31,698 nt of DNA from an uncultured Succinivibrio sp. (lineage in GTDB: Bacteria > Pseudomonadota > Gammaproteobacteria > Enterobacterales > Succinivibrionaceae): NCBI GenBank assembly GCA_900770725.1, contig CAAGLL010000045.1:1-31698 (forward strand). The letters run 5' to 3'. Both the position numbers and the translations under genes were made by a program. The notes beneath the pieces were generated by a model, which had not been told where the DNA came from, ran no database searches, and saw only the letters and a program-made list of their open reading frames with translations. Positions 17,784-25,527 of the stretch are shown piece by piece (positions within the stretch are counted from its first letter, which is position 1; every line of letters starts with the position of its first letter).

Positions 17784-17813
17784 GGGCGGCAGGTCTGCGG
17801 CCCCTTGCCGCCC
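17784..17813 (+). terminator. Possible terminator of the GGDEF-like gene
   Basis: GGGCGGCA (17784-17791) and TGCCGCCC (17806-17813) form a perfect 8-bp stem with a 14-base loop, eight bases after the stop codon. No T-run follows, so its efficiency is doubtful. The arms belong to the GCGGCAA-type palindromes seen elsewhere in the window. Confidence 0.35.
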
Positions 17814-17852
17814 TTGCCTGTGGGAGGCTTCTTCAGAAAAGTCAAAAAAAAC

Positions 17853-17880
17853 TTGCACAATTAAAAAAGGCCGTTATAAT
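17853..17880 (+). promoter_or_regulatory. Sigma-70 promoter of tRNA-Gly
   Basis: TTGCAC (17853-17858) and a perfect TATAAT (17875-17880) are separated by 16 bases, and the tRNA begins 17 bases after the -10 element. An A-rich tract lies just upstream of the -35, as is common for strong stable-RNA promoters. Confidence 0.85.
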
Positions 17881-17897
17881 AGTCACCGTTTTCTGAC

Positions 17898-17973
17898 GCG
17901 GGAATAGCTCAGTTGGTAGAGCATAACCTTGCCATGGTTAGGGTCGCGGATTCGAGTTCCGTTTCCCGCTCCA
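17898..17973 (+). tRNA. tRNA-Gly (anticodon GCC)
   Basis: This 76-base gene has a complete cloverleaf. The acceptor stem GCGGGAA pairs with TTCCCGC, the D-arm contains AGCTCAGTTGGTAGAGC, the anticodon stem TAACC/GGTTA has the loop TTGCCAT (anticodon GCC), and the T-loop is TTCGAGT. The discriminator is T and the CCA end is encoded (17971-17973). The sequence is very close to the E. coli glycine tRNA, differing mainly in the anticodon and T stems. It reads glycine GGC/GGT codons, which are frequent in this window. Confidence 0.97.
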
Positions 17974-18039
17974 GAAAGACAATCTGATTTCAAACTCCAT
18001 CCAAAGCCCGTTTCCTCTTGTGGCGCTTGGGATGAAGTT

Positions 18040-18081
18040 GCAGGAAGGCCCGGGGCGCAAGCTCCGGGCCTTCCTGCTTTC
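18040..18081 (+). terminator. Terminator after tRNA-Gly (long hairpin with GCAA loop)
   Basis: A 17-bp stem (18040-18056 with 18061-18077, one G-U pair) is capped by a GCAA tetraloop and followed by TTTCT. It lies about 66 bases past the tRNA and ends transcription toward the convergent oxidoreductase gene. Confidence 0.75.
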
Positions 18082-18084
18082 TCG

Positions 18085-18112
18085 CGCCTTGCGGCAAAGA
18101 TGCCGCAAGGCG
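18085..18112 (-). terminator. Hairpin after the oxidoreductase gene
   Basis: CGCCTTGCGGCA (18085-18096) is perfectly complementary to 18101-18112, with a 4-base loop. It starts seven bases beyond the stop codon of the minus-strand oxidoreductase gene. No T-run follows on the minus strand, so it may be a stability hairpin or a REP-like palindrome rather than a classical terminator. Confidence 0.5.
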
Positions 18113-18118
18113 ATCCTG

Positions 18119-19285
18119 CTACTTCCGATCGAAGATCCCCTCGTGCAGATCCATGATCGACTGCGCGCCCGGGACCGGCGGCAGGCCTGCGCTGCCCTGG
18201 GTGGTGAAGGCCTCGCGGAGCCCTGGCGTCCAGTGCAGCGACTTGAAGGTCGCCCTGTCGACAGAGCGCGCGATCCCAGAGCCCCTGCCGCTTGAGATCT
18301 TGAAGGCAAACTGCGGCTCGACCAGGGTGCCGCGGGCTACGGCGATGAGATCGGCGTGATGCTCAACGGCGTCCCTCGCCTGCTCCTCCGAGAAGACGCC
18401 GCCCACCACGATGAGCTTGCACTTGGGATCGATGCCCTCGCGGAAGATCCGCCCGTAGCTCCTGGGATCGCCGTCCGGGCCTGAGGCGTAGCCGTCCCAG
18501 AGCGAGAGGTGGACGTAGTCGACTCCAAGCCTTGACACCTCCCTGGCAAGCTCAAGCCCCTCGCGCCAGGTGTAGCCCACACCGTCTTCGTGGATCTCCT
18601 CGGGGCACATGCGGTAGCCGACGATGAAGCTCTTGGGAGCATACTCATCTGCCGCGCGCAGGACCTCGCTCACCACGGCAAGCGGGAAGGCCATGCGATT
18701 CTCCAGGCTCCCGCCCCACTTGTCGCTGCGGAAGTTCGTGTTCCTCGAGAAGAACTGCTGGAGCAGGTAGTGGTTGGCCCCGTGGATCTCAACCCCATCA
18801 AAGCCAGCCTCGGCCGCGCGCCTAACCGCCTGGCCAAAATCCTTGATGATCTGCCCGATCTCATCCCCAGTGAGAGCGCGCACCGGGTAGTGGCGGCCAA
18901 CGGCGCTCGGGGCGACCACATCCTGGCCCTTCAAGTGCCTGCCGACTGCGAGCCTGCCGCCGTGGTGGATCTGCACCAACGCCTTGGCGCCGTCCTTCTT
19001 GAGCGCGGCGGCTACCTTGGAGAGGCCCTCGATGTGGTCATCAGACCAGATCCCAAGCTGCTCGGGGTAGCCCGGCTGGGAGCACGGGCCGCCGTTTTCG
19101 CTCACATAGCTGAACTCGGTGATGAGAAGCCCCGCAGCCTTCGAGCGGGCCTTGTAATAGTCAAGAGTGTCATCCGAGACGAAGCCGCCAGGCAGGCCCG
19201 AGCTTGTGAGCATCGGCGCCATCGCGATGCGGTTTGGCAGCACTGCCCCGCGCCTGAGCTCCACCTTGTCCATGAGATCGTTCAT
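18119..19285 (-). CDS. Old Yellow Enzyme family NADH:flavin oxidoreductase
   Basis: A 388-residue FMN-dependent TIM-barrel ene-reductase. I start it at the ATG at 19285, which has GGAGG five bases upstream, rather than at an earlier in-frame ATG (19309). Recognisable features: LPNRIAMAPML near the N-terminus, QIHHGGR (about 105-111), and VEIHGANHYLLQQFFS with H168 and N171 as the substrate-binding pair. Next come NFRSDKWGGSLENR and a late GGVFSEEQARDAVEHHADLIAVARG phosphate-binding region. The HGAN pair and overall pattern resemble YqiG-like enzymes. Such enzymes reduce electrophilic alkenes, quinones or nitro compounds; the substrate here is unknown. It follows the arsR-family gene by 71 bp on the same strand and may share a regulator-binding motif with it. 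Confidence 0.93.
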   Translation of the reverse strand: MNDLMDKVELRRGAVLPNRIAMAPMLTSSGLPGGFVSDDTLDYYKARSKAAGLLITEFSYVSENGGPCSQPGYPEQLGIWSDDHIEGLSKVAAALKKDGAKALVQIHHGGRLAVGRHLKGQDVVAPSAVGRHYPVRALTGDEIGQIIKDFGQAVRRAAEAGFDGVEIHGANHYLLQQFFSRNTNFRSDKWGGSLENRMAFPLAVVSEVLRAADEYAPKSFIVGYRMCPEEIHEDGVGYTWREGLELAREVSRLGVDYVHLSLWDGYASGPDGDPRSYGRIFREGIDPKCKLIVVGGVFSEEQARDAVEHHADLIAVARGTLVEPQFAFKISSGRGSGIARSVDRATFKSLHWTPGLREAFTTQGSAGLPPVPGAQSIMDLHEGIFDRK

Positions 19286-19299
19286 AAGAGCCTCCAAAA

Positions 19300-19317
19300 A
19301 TATCCTCAATTTTAGAA
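19300..19317 (-). promoter_or_regulatory. Candidate ArsR operator upstream of the oxidoreductase
   Basis: Minus-strand TTCTAAAATTGAGGATAT matches the element before the arsR-family gene (19670-19687) at 13 of 18 positions, with identical ends TTCTAAAA and GATAT. It lies just upstream of the ribosome-binding site. Proposed from the repetition and location only. Confidence 0.4.
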
Positions 19318-19325
19318 TTATCGAT

Positions 19326-19345
19326 ATGTTTTTTTAAAAAAACAT
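19326..19345. repeat. 20-bp perfect palindrome between arsR-family gene and oxidoreductase
   Basis: ATG, seven T, seven A, CAT: a perfect two-fold symmetric sequence with no spacer. It lies 11 bases after the arsR-family stop codon. The lack of a loop and of G/C pairs makes a terminator hairpin poor; a protein-binding site or bent DNA is more natural. Confidence 0.5.
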
Positions 19346-19356
19346 GCTTTTCAGCT

Positions 19357-19668
19357 TCAAAGGTTCTCCCTCACATAGTCGGCGATCTTGGCAAAAGCGT
19401 CTTTGCTGCGCCTGTAGTAGGTCCACTTGCCCACCCTGGTCGATTCGAGCAGCCCCGCCCGCTCAAGCTGGGAGAGGTAGACCGAGACCGTGGACTGCCC
19501 CAGCCCGGTGACGCGGCAGATCTCGCCCACGCAGACGCCGACCTTGTCCATGTCCACGCCGCTCTCGCAGTGGAAATGGGAGGAGGGATCCTTGAGCAGC
19601 TCGAGGATCTTGAGCCGGCCCTCGTTGGAGAGCGCCTTGAAGACATCCAATGCATCCATGGATCGCAT
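19357..19668 (-). CDS. ArsR/SmtB-family transcriptional regulator
   Basis: A winged-helix repressor of 103 residues if started at the ATG at 19668 (an alternative ATG is at 19659); a longer frame extending to 19797 has an uncharacteristic Pro/Arg-rich N-terminus. DALDVFKALSNEGRLKILELL is the typical ArsR opening. VGEICRVTGLGQSTVSVYLS is the recognition-helix region and ESTRVGKWTYYR the wing. Three cysteines (C34 in HFHC, C46 and C51 in VCVGEIC) sit before and within the recognition region, near where the metal-sensing CVCDLC motif lies in ArsR, so thiol, metal or electrophile sensing is plausible. It lies directly upstream of the oxidoreductase on the same strand and probably controls it and itself. 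Confidence 0.88.
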   Translation of the reverse strand: MRSMDALDVFKALSNEGRLKILELLKDPSSHFHCESGVDMDKVGVCVGEICRVTGLGQSTVSVYLSQLERAGLLESTRVGKWTYYRRSKDAFAKIADYVRENL

Positions 19669-19669
19669 T

Positions 19670-19687
19670 ATATCGAATTTTTTAGAA
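19670..19687 (-). promoter_or_regulatory. Candidate autoregulatory ArsR operator
   Basis: Minus-strand TTCTAAAAAATTCGATAT lies immediately upstream of the arsR-family start codon and partly matches 19300-19317. Binding there would block transcription or translation initiation of the gene itself. Confidence 0.4.
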
Positions 19688-19793
19688 ATATAAGCGGCAG
19701 AAGGACGGTTTTTGCAGATGGCGGAAGATGGGCGCGGCCCCAAGCAAGGGGTAGCGGGAGAGGGGTGGATGGCCCGCCGCCCCCTTAACCTTA

Positions 19794-20591
19794 TCAAGAC
19801 TCGCTTGCGCGCGACGAGAATGCAGCGAGGATCTCCTCCATGTCGCCAAGGCTCCTTGCCACCAGATCGGCACCGGCGCCGTAGAGGACGGACGCGGCCT
19901 TCGAAAGCGCGGCCCTGCGCCCCGCCCCGTCAAGCGCCGCCCATTGCGCGGCGCTGCAGCCTGCCGCCGAGCTGCCCTCGGCGATGCCTACGGTGAAGGC
20001 CCCGGCGTTGCGCCCCTCCTGCATGTCAGAGGGGGTGTCGCCTATCTTGATGATGGAGGAGACGCGCTTGACCCCAAGCCTCTCCATGTTGCAGAAGATC
20101 ATGTAGGGCCAGGGCCTGCCATGCCCTCCGGCATCGGCGGCGGTGGCGACGCAGTCGGGCCGGTAGCCCTGCTCCGCAGCCTTCTCCACCACCACCTCCA
20201 TCATCTTCGGGGTGTAGCCGGTGGTCGAGCCGATCCTGATGCCAAGGGAGCGCAGGAGAGAGACCGCCTCTAGCAGCCCTTCCTTTAGCTCGCAGTGGGA
20301 GGGCAGCTCGGCCATGAGCGCAGGCTCGAAGCGCGAGTAGATGGCCTCGGCGTCATCTCCGGTGCTTGCCCGGCCCTGGCTTTCACGGAACTCCCGGGCG
20401 ATGCGCTCGCCCTTGAGCATGGCCTTGATGTGGTCGCGCTTTAGCATGCCCATCGGGGCGCGGATCTCCGCGTCGGTGGGGCTGATGCCGAAGTCGGCGA
20501 ACGCAGCGCGGAAGGCCGCGACCGGGGCCATCGAGCCGAAGTCCACGGTGGTCCCGGCCCAGTCGAAGATCACGGCCTCAGGCAGGATCAT
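19794..20591 (-). CDS. phnX: Phosphonoacetaldehyde hydrolase
   Basis: A 265-residue HAD-superfamily enzyme splits phosphonoacetaldehyde into acetaldehyde and phosphate, the second step of AEP breakdown. The start at 20591 has GGGAGG upstream and overlaps the phnW stop as ATGA; a longer in-frame extension to 20867 is a shadow of phnW. Motifs: IFDWAGTTVDFGS with nucleophile D10; MGMLKRDHIK with the Schiff-base Lys 51 that distinguishes phosphonatase from other HAD enzymes; GSTTGYT; and IKIGDTPSDMQEGRNAGAFTVG, the metal-binding aspartates. The length is normal for the family. It is the last gene of the AEP operon. Confidence 0.95.
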   Translation of the reverse strand: MILPEAVIFDWAGTTVDFGSMAPVAAFRAAFADFGISPTDAEIRAPMGMLKRDHIKAMLKGERIAREFRESQGRASTGDDAEAIYSRFEPALMAELPSHCELKEGLLEAVSLLRSLGIRIGSTTGYTPKMMEVVVEKAAEQGYRPDCVATAADAGGHGRPWPYMIFCNMERLGVKRVSSIIKIGDTPSDMQEGRNAGAFTVGIAEGSSAAGCSAAQWAALDGAGRRAALSKAASVLYGAGADLVARSLGDMEEILAAFSSRASES

Positions 20592-21709
20592 GGGAGCCTC
20601 CCCAGGTAGTCCTCGAAGATCCCGAGGATCCTCTCGACGTCGTCCATCCCGATCTCGCCGATGTTCCCCAGGCGGAAGGTCTCCTGGGCCGTGAGCTTGC
20701 CCGGGTAGATGACGTAGCCGCGCGACTTCAGGTAGGCGTGCATGTCCTTGAAGTCCACCTTCACGCCCTCGGGATAGAAGAAGGTCGTGATGATCGGCCC
20801 CTGGTGATCCTTGACGTAGGTCGTAAAGCCCAGCTTCCGCATGCCCTCGATGAGCGCGCGGTTGCACGCCTGATAGCGCGCGAGCCTGGCCTTGCGCCCG
20901 CCCTGCGCCTCAAGCTCGGATAACGCCTCGCGGAAGGCCGCGACGACGTGGGTTGGCGAGGTGAAGCGCCACTTGCCGCCGTCGCGCTCCATGGTCTCGT
21001 ACTGATCATAGAGATCGAGCGAAAGCGTGCGGGCGTTGCCCTTGGACGCCTCGAGTATCTTGCGGCTTGCGATCACGAACGAGAAGCCCGGCACGCCCTG
21101 GATGCACTTGTTGGCAGAGGAGATGAGGAAGGAGATCCCAAGGCCCGGCACGTCTATGTCCACGGCGCCGAACGAGCTCATCGCATCGACGATGAACATC
21201 AGTCCGTGCGCCCTGGCCACCTTCGCGATGCTCTCCAGATCGTTGAGGATCCCCGAGGTGGTCTCGGAGTGGACCATCGAGATGACGGTCACCTCCGGGT
21301 GCGAGGCGAGGAACTCCTCGACCCTGCCAGCGGAAGGCACCTCGTCCCACCTGAAGTCCACCCGCTCGTGCCTCACCCCCTCGCGCTCCATGATCGCGAT
21401 CATGCGCTCGGAGTAGGCGCCGTTAACCAGCACCAGCACGGTGTCGTCCTTCGAGGGGATCGACGAGAGCACCGACTCGACCCCGAAGGTGCCCGAGCCC
21501 TGCATGAGGACCGCGGCGTAGTCCTTGGGATCGGCATGGGCTATCTTAAGGAGCGATGCGCGGATCTCCTGCGTCATCGCCTTGTAGTCGTCATCCCAGG
21601 TGCAGCGGTCGACGAGCATCGCCTCCCTCACCCCGAGGGACGTGGTGAGCGGCCCCGGGGTGAGGAGCTTGTAGCCGTTCGGATCGCCTTTGACCCAAGG
21701 CTTATTCAT
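20588..21709 (-). CDS. phnW: 2-Aminoethylphosphonate:pyruvate transaminase
   Basis: A 373-residue PLP-dependent class V aminotransferase transfers the amino group of AEP to pyruvate, giving phosphonoacetaldehyde and alanine. YKLLTPGPLTTS near the N-terminus, MQGSGTFGVESVL (69-81), FIVDAMSSFGAV (D175 for the PLP ring) and ISSANKCIQGVPGFSF with the PLP-binding Lys 201 identify PhnW. The start overlaps the binding-protein gene by 8 bp and the end overlaps phnX by 4 bp, so the three are translationally coupled. Confidence 0.96.
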   Translation of the reverse strand: MNKPWVKGDPNGYKLLTPGPLTTSLGVREAMLVDRCTWDDDYKAMTQEIRASLLKIAHADPKDYAAVLMQGSGTFGVESVLSSIPSKDDTVLVLVNGAYSERMIAIMEREGVRHERVDFRWDEVPSAGRVEEFLASHPEVTVISMVHSETTSGILNDLESIAKVARAHGLMFIVDAMSSFGAVDIDVPGLGISFLISSANKCIQGVPGFSFVIASRKILEASKGNARTLSLDLYDQYETMERDGGKWRFTSPTHVVAAFREALSELEAQGGRKARLARYQACNRALIEGMRKLGFTTYVKDHQGPIITTFFYPEGVKVDFKDMHAYLKSRGYVIYPGKLTAQETFRLGNIGEIGMDDVERILGIFEDYLGRLP

Positions 21710-22673
21710 CCTTGACTTCCTCCTGGTGCTTCTTCAAAAGCTCGAGGGTCAGCTTCTCGGGGAACTTCTTGGGATAGGCCGGCACCATCTCGCCCTTGAC
21801 CTCCTCGCCCGGGTAGATGGCGAACGGGTAGAAGGAGATCATCTCCGGGCGCGACTTCAAGCCCATGATCTCGGCTGCCTTCATCGCCTCGGGGTTGGTC
21901 TTGTCGCCCTTGTCGATGACCGCGATGCCCTCCTTGAGCGTGAAGTTGCCCTCCTTGGGGTCGATGTAGTCGATGGGCAGGCCCTTCTTCTTGTCGGCGA
22001 CGGCCTGGTGGCGCAGCCCGAAGCCCACGGCGACCTCGCCTGCGCGGATCTTCTTTAGCGGGGCCGACCCCGACATCTCGAGGTGGTCGCCGGCGTTCTC
22101 CTCGATTTCCCTCGTAAGCTCGGTGCCCTTCTCCTCGCCGTAGGCGGAGATCAGGGCCTGGGTCATGAGCCAGGATGTCGAGGAACCGGTGATGTCAGGC
22201 ACCGAGATCTTGTCCTTGTACTCGGGCTTGGCGAGATCGGCGATGGTCTCGGGGCGCGGGAGCTTCTCGTCTGCGAGCACCTTGGTGTTCACGAAGAGCG
22301 CGCCGGTGTTTCCGAGGAAGGTCACGTAGTAGGGCTCCTGGCTGCCGTCTATCTCGTCGTGCTTGAAGCTAAGCTCCTTGAACATGTGGTTCATAGGCTG
22401 GATCGAGTCGATGTAGTAGGTGCACTGGGTGATGAGGTCGGCCTCGATGTTCTTGCCCTCGGCGATGAGCTTGCCGCCAAGCTCGGCGGTGCCGAAGGTC
22501 TGGAAGATGTACTTGCCCGCAAACCCGTTGGCGTCCAGCGCGTGCTTCATCGCCGCCTGGGCCTCCTCGTCGGAGTTCGTGTAGATGACAAGCTGCTCGG
22601 CGGCCATGGCCTGGGCGGCATAAGCAGAACCGAAAGCAATTGCTGCAACTATCGCAAGTTTCCTGACATTCAT
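21702..22673 (-). CDS. AEP ABC transporter substrate-binding protein
   Basis: A 323-residue periplasmic binding protein with a signal peptide (MNVRKLAIVAAIAFGSAYAAQAMA). The start at 22673 has GGAGG eight bases upstream. The mature part opens EQLVIYTNSDEEAQAAM, continues with TFGTAELGGKLIAEG, and has VPDITGSSTSWLMTQALISAYG in the centre, as in iron/AEP-type (class F) binding proteins. It corresponds to the PhnS-type protein of the AEP transporter that is usually linked to phnWX. The substrate is inferred from the operon. It lies between the permease gene (23 bp gap) and phnW (8 bp overlap). Confidence 0.9.
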   Translation of the reverse strand: MNVRKLAIVAAIAFGSAYAAQAMAAEQLVIYTNSDEEAQAAMKHALDANGFAGKYIFQTFGTAELGGKLIAEGKNIEADLITQCTYYIDSIQPMNHMFKELSFKHDEIDGSQEPYYVTFLGNTGALFVNTKVLADEKLPRPETIADLAKPEYKDKISVPDITGSSTSWLMTQALISAYGEEKGTELTREIEENAGDHLEMSGSAPLKKIRAGEVAVGFGLRHQAVADKKKGLPIDYIDPKEGNFTLKEGIAVIDKGDKTNPEAMKAAEIMGLKSRPEMISFYPFAIYPGEEVKGEMVPAYPKKFPEKLTLELLKKHQEEVKDE

Positions 22674-22695
22674 GGCAAAGTCCTCCATTGGACGG

Positions 22696-24405
22696 TTAGT
22701 TGGAAAGAGCCGGCGCTGCCGCATGGGCCGCGCGGCGCGCCTTGATGGCGCGGCTTATGCGCGGGGCCCAGACGGGCAGCACGTCGAAGAAGAGCTTCAC
22801 GGCGACGTTCGTCGCGAAGATGAGGAAGGAGAGCACGAACACGGCGTCGAAGCGCTCGTAGTACTGCATCTCCCTGATCCTGGTGGTCATGACCTGGGTG
22901 CGGGCGCCGCAGATGAAGACGACCGCCGAGATGGTGACCATCGCGTTGATGAACATGTACGACCAGACGGCGCAGATGGTGGAGAAGCTGTTGGGCAGGA
23001 TCACGCGGCGCAGCGAGGCGAAGTAGCTGTCGCCCATGATCGCCGAGGTGATCTCGTAGCCGCGGTTGAGCCTTGAGAGCGCGTCGGTGCACATGACGTA
23101 CGGCGTCGTGAAGAAGTGCACGATGTTGCAAAGCACGATGAGCGCGAAGCTGTTCATGAGGAACGATCCGCTGAACACGAAGGTGTACCCAACGCCCAGC
23201 ACCATGCCCGGCACCGAGTTCGTCAGGATCGTGAAGAAGTCGAGCGCGGCGCCCGCCGGGCGCGGCAGCGAGCTCCTGGTCGAGAGCAGCGCCGCCACGT
23301 AGCAGACCGCGCCGCCCACGATCGCCGTGAGGGCCGACATGTACAGCGAGTTGTAGAACGACGAGGCGATGGACTGGTCGGAGACGAGCCTCCTGAGCGT
23401 CGCCAGGCTGAAGTTCATCTTGTAGGGGTAGTTCTCGACGAACGGCACCACGAAGACCACCGCGAGCACCGAGAGTATGAAGAGCGAGAGCAAGGTGAGG
23501 AAGGCCGCCCCGCCCAGGCGCAGCCCGATCCCGGCGCGGTTCTCGACCAGCTGCGAGGTCTGCGAGGACTCGAAGTTGAGCCTTGAGGCGTAGCGCAGCA
23601 GGAAGACTGCGGCCACCGAGGGCAGCAGCATCAGCACCGCGATGACGGCGCCCCTGCCGAAGTCGGGCACCGATCCCATCATGTAGGCGTAGAGCACCGT
23701 CGGGATCACCTCGTAGCGCCCGCCCACCGAGGCGGCGATGCCGAAGTCGGTGAAGTCGCGGAAGAAGGTGAGCAGGAAGGCCGAGCACAGCGATCCGGCC
23801 ACCGGGCGCAGCGCCGACATGTAGAAGGTCCTGAGCTTGCCGTCGCCGAGCATCTGGCAGACGGTCTGACAGTTGCGGTTCACGTAGAGGAACGAGTTCT
23901 GCACCAGGATGAACGCGAAGGGCGTGCAGTAGACCACGCCCGCGATGAGCAGCCCGTTGAAGCCGTAGATCGAGAACGGGAGCTGCCCGATGAGCCTGGT
24001 TATGAGGCCCTCGCGGCCGAACGAGTAGATCACCGCGAAGCCGTAGGTGATGGACGGCAGGAAGAAGGCCGTGAGGATCACGAGCCTGAAGGCCTGCGAG
24101 ACCGCCTTGGGGAAGCGGCAGGCCCAGAGCAGCCATGCGGCGAGGAACGAGAGCGCCGTCGAGATCACCGACACGAGGATGGCCAGCGTGAAGCTGTGGC
24201 CGATCACGCGCAGCAGGCGCTTCTTCGAGAGCACCGAGATCCAGTAGGAGAGGTTGCCGCCGTGCGGGGCGTCAAAGGAGATCTCCATGACGTACCAAAG
24301 GGGGATCACAAGGCCGAGGATCATGATCCCACAGACGATCGCGAACATCGCCCTCTGCTGCCCCAGGCCGAATGCGGTCGGCCCCTCGCGGAAAGAGAAC
24401 TTCAT
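22696..24405 (-). CDS. AEP ABC transporter permease, two membrane domains fused
   Basis: A 569-residue inner-membrane permease with about 12 transmembrane segments in two homologous halves (about 1-285 and 300-569). Each half carries an EAA-like coupling loop: CQMLGDGKLRTFYMSALRPVAGS in the first and AIMGDSYFASLRRVILPNSFSTI in the second. A fused double permease is usual for the FbpB-like and PhnU/V-type AEP transporters. The start overlaps the ATPase gene by 4 bp. No second permease gene is needed. Confidence 0.92.
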   Translation of the reverse strand: MKFSFREGPTAFGLGQQRAMFAIVCGIMILGLVIPLWYVMEISFDAPHGGNLSYWISVLSKKRLLRVIGHSFTLAILVSVISTALSFLAAWLLWACRFPKAVSQAFRLVILTAFFLPSITYGFAVIYSFGREGLITRLIGQLPFSIYGFNGLLIAGVVYCTPFAFILVQNSFLYVNRNCQTVCQMLGDGKLRTFYMSALRPVAGSLCSAFLLTFFRDFTDFGIAASVGGRYEVIPTVLYAYMMGSVPDFGRGAVIAVLMLLPSVAAVFLLRYASRLNFESSQTSQLVENRAGIGLRLGGAAFLTLLSLFILSVLAVVFVVPFVENYPYKMNFSLATLRRLVSDQSIASSFYNSLYMSALTAIVGGAVCYVAALLSTRSSLPRPAGAALDFFTILTNSVPGMVLGVGYTFVFSGSFLMNSFALIVLCNIVHFFTTPYVMCTDALSRLNRGYEITSAIMGDSYFASLRRVILPNSFSTICAVWSYMFINAMVTISAVVFICGARTQVMTTRIREMQYYERFDAVFVLSFLIFATNVAVKLFFDVLPVWAPRISRAIKARRAAHAAAPALSN

Positions 24406-25247
24406 GCCGCGCCCTCCTTCTCGCCCGGGGCAGGATCCTTGGCTTCAGAGGGTTGCGCAGCCCCGGGCAGGCCGCCGCCTGCCTCCATGGGCTTGGGGGC
24501 GATGCCCCCGAAGAGCCTCATGATGTTGTCGCGCTTGATGTAGAGCTGGCGGCAGATGAACTGCTCGACGAAGCTGTCGGCCGGGGATCCCAGGATCTCC
24601 GACGGCGTGCCGAACTGGGCGATGCGGGAGTCGTGGAGGATCAGGATGTGGTCGGAGAGCGAGAGCGCCTCCTCGGGATCGTGGGTCACGATGACGATGG
24701 TGAGCTTGTACTTCCTGGCTATCTGGCGGATGAGCTCCTTGATTGACTCCTTGATCATGCCGTCAAGCGCCGAGAGCGGCTCGTCCATGAGCAGGAGCCT
24801 GGGCTTTAGCACCAGCGTGCGGGCGATGGCCACGCGCTGCTTCTGCCCGCCTGAGAGCTCGCTTATGCGCTTTTTGAGGTGGGGCTTGAGGTCGAGGAGC
24901 TCGATGAGCTCCCCGACCTCCTCTGGGGTGGAGGCGCCCTTGTGGTTGCGCAGGCCGTAGGTGATGTTCTCGATGGCGTTGAGGTTCGGGAAGAGCGCGA
25001 AGTCCTGGAAGACCACCGAGACGCCGCGCTGGCGCATCGGCACCGCGGTGACGTCCTCGCCGTCCACCAGGATCGAGCCCGAGGTGGGCTCGAGCACTCC
25101 CAGGATCAGGTTCAGGAGCGTGGTCTTGCCGCACCCCGAGGGGCCGAGGACCGAGAGGATCTCCCCCGTCCCGATGGTGAAAGATATGTCGCGGAGCACC
25201 TGAGGCCCGCGGCGGTACTGCTTTGACACCTTCAACAGCTCGAGCAT
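24402..25247 (-). CDS. AEP ABC transporter ATP-binding protein
   Basis: A 281-residue ABC ATPase powers AEP uptake. Walker A GPSGCGKT (35-42), Q-loop VVFQDFALFP, signature LSGGQKQR (about 135-142), Walker B LLLMDEP with LSALDG D-loop, and switch VTHDPEEAL are all present. It is shorter than typical 350-residue PhnT-like proteins and has only a short C-terminal extension, rich in Pro and Gly. It is the first gene of the operon and has a strong ribosome-binding site (AGGAGG, nine bases before ATG). Confidence 0.93.
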   Translation of the reverse strand: MLELLKVSKQYRRGPQVLRDISFTIGTGEILSVLGPSGCGKTTLLNLILGVLEPTSGSILVDGEDVTAVPMRQRGVSVVFQDFALFPNLNAIENITYGLRNHKGASTPEEVGELIELLDLKPHLKKRISELSGGQKQRVAIARTLVLKPRLLLMDEPLSALDGMIKESIKELIRQIARKYKLTIVIVTHDPEEALSLSDHILILHDSRIAQFGTPSEILGSPADSFVEQFICRQLYIKRDNIMRLFGGIAPKPMEAGGGLPGAAQPSEAKDPAPGEKEGAA

Positions 25248-25499
25248 TCCCCTATCCTCCTTGCATTCTTGTCGTTATGGGCCGCCTCGGGCGGCCGGCG
25301 GAGGGAAGACGCGCTTCCGCCCCGCCTTTGCCACGACTATAAGGGCGGCATTTCCGTGATCAGGGGCGGTGCACAGGCGCAGTGCCCGTTGCCCCGCGAA
25401 GGGAGGGATTTCACCGTTTGGGTGCTTTGGATTTTTGTTTTTTAAATCAGAATGTTATTCGCATGCGGATCAAAACGGTGCGTGATTTTGTAAAGAAAA

Positions 25500-25527
25500 G
25501 TTAAAGACTGGGTTAAGCAAAAGTTAA
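25500..25527. repeat. Three phased GTTAA (TTAAC) direct repeats
   Basis: GTTAA begins at 25500, 25512 and 25523, so copies are 12 and 11 bases apart, close to one helical turn. A related ATTAAGG follows at 25531. Such phased direct repeats are the usual layout of OmpR/PhoB-family binding sites. The regulator is not known. Confidence 0.45.

Noticed and set aside
19667..19672. TATAAT on the minus strand overlapping the arsR-family start codon
   Set aside because: A transcript from it would start inside the gene, and no -35 hexamer stands at a suitable distance; it appears incidental to the AT-rich operator region.
22670..24136. 488-codon open frame on the minus strand inside the AEP permease gene
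   Set aside because: It is a frame-shifted reading of the permease, dominated by Arg, His, Leu and Gly, with no recognisable motif.
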